A stretch of 6,845 nucleotides of DNA. Source: Blastococcus sp. CT_GayMR20. Its GTDB lineage: Bacteria > Actinomycetota > Actinomycetes > Mycobacteriales > Geodermatophilaceae. The translations under genes were made by a program, and so were the position numbers. Shown piece by piece: positions 6,845 through 6,845 of this stretch (positions are counted from its first letter, which is position 1; every line of letters starts with the position of its first letter). The stretch is taken from positions 1-6,845 of the forward strand of contig NZ_SPQM01000197.1 in assembly GCF_004570345.1 (NCBI RefSeq), written 5' to 3'. Under the pieces are notes generated by a model. That model saw nothing but the letters and a program-made list of their open reading frames with translations. It was not told the DNA's origin and made no database searches.

Positions 6845-6845
6845 G

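Larger units (their letters stand above)
3499..6845 (-). repeat. Right arm of perfect 3347-bp inverted repeat
   Basis: This arm is the mirror copy of 1-3347. It is probably the native arm, because the minus strand continues from it into the spacer as one open coding sequence with sensible composition (the anchored-protein gene at 3526-3347). The left arm breaks that gene after nine codons. The lack of any divergence between arms means the duplication is extremely recent or was made in vitro or in silico. Confidence 0.97.

Noticed and set aside
1..6845. Composite transposon, integron or phage telomere as the cause of the inverted repeat
   Set aside because: No transposase, integrase, protelomerase, target-site duplication or terminal motif is seen. 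The arms carry only ordinary chromosomal genes and end inside acn.

Overview
The window is one giant, almost complete DNA palindrome. Bases 1-3347 and 3499-6845 are reverse complements of each other (position x pairs with 6846-x). I found no mismatch: every stretch compared by eye agrees, and every reading frame on one arm has an identical mirror partner on the other. The only unpaired sequence is a 151-bp spacer at 3348-3498. The window therefore holds about 3.5 kb of unique information, shown twice in opposite orientations.

The organism is most likely a high-GC actinobacterium. Third codon positions are almost all G or C, overall GC looks like roughly 70% by eye, GTG starts occur, and the proteins have an actinobacterial flavour, in particular the two-domain CbiX-type chelatase. 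A Geodermatophilaceae-like source is a guess only.

The unique gene order, read away from either outer end, is as follows. First comes the C-terminal half of an aconitase (acn; its 5' half lies beyond the window). A divergent-type SDR oxidoreductase starts 14 bp later. A CbiX/sirohydrochlorin chelatase-like protein overlaps the SDR stop by 4 bp (GTGA). A small three-helix membrane protein converges on the chelatase gene with abutting stop codons (TGATCA). Divergent from the membrane protein gene, across 56 bp, is the start of an unidentified single-anchor protein with a Pro/Ala/Thr-rich N-terminus. That last gene runs into the spacer and is cut off at the fold-back point after about 60 codons. 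Acn, SDR and chelatase are probably co-transcribed; they join central carbon metabolism (citrate to isocitrate) and probably tetrapyrrole metal insertion, with an SDR of unknown substrate.

The broken gene shows which copy continues natively into the spacer. On the minus strand, 6845 down to 3348 reads as one coherent 3498-bp piece; 3347 down to 1 is then the fold-back copy. The junction carries an 11-bp inverted match (CGAGCAGGGCG at 3337-3347, CGCCCTGCTCG at 3499-3509) that could have primed snap-back synthesis. The simplest explanation is a chimeric or hairpin artefact of amplification, library preparation or assembly, not a new genetic system. A genuine chromosomal fold-back duplication cannot be excluded from sequence alone.
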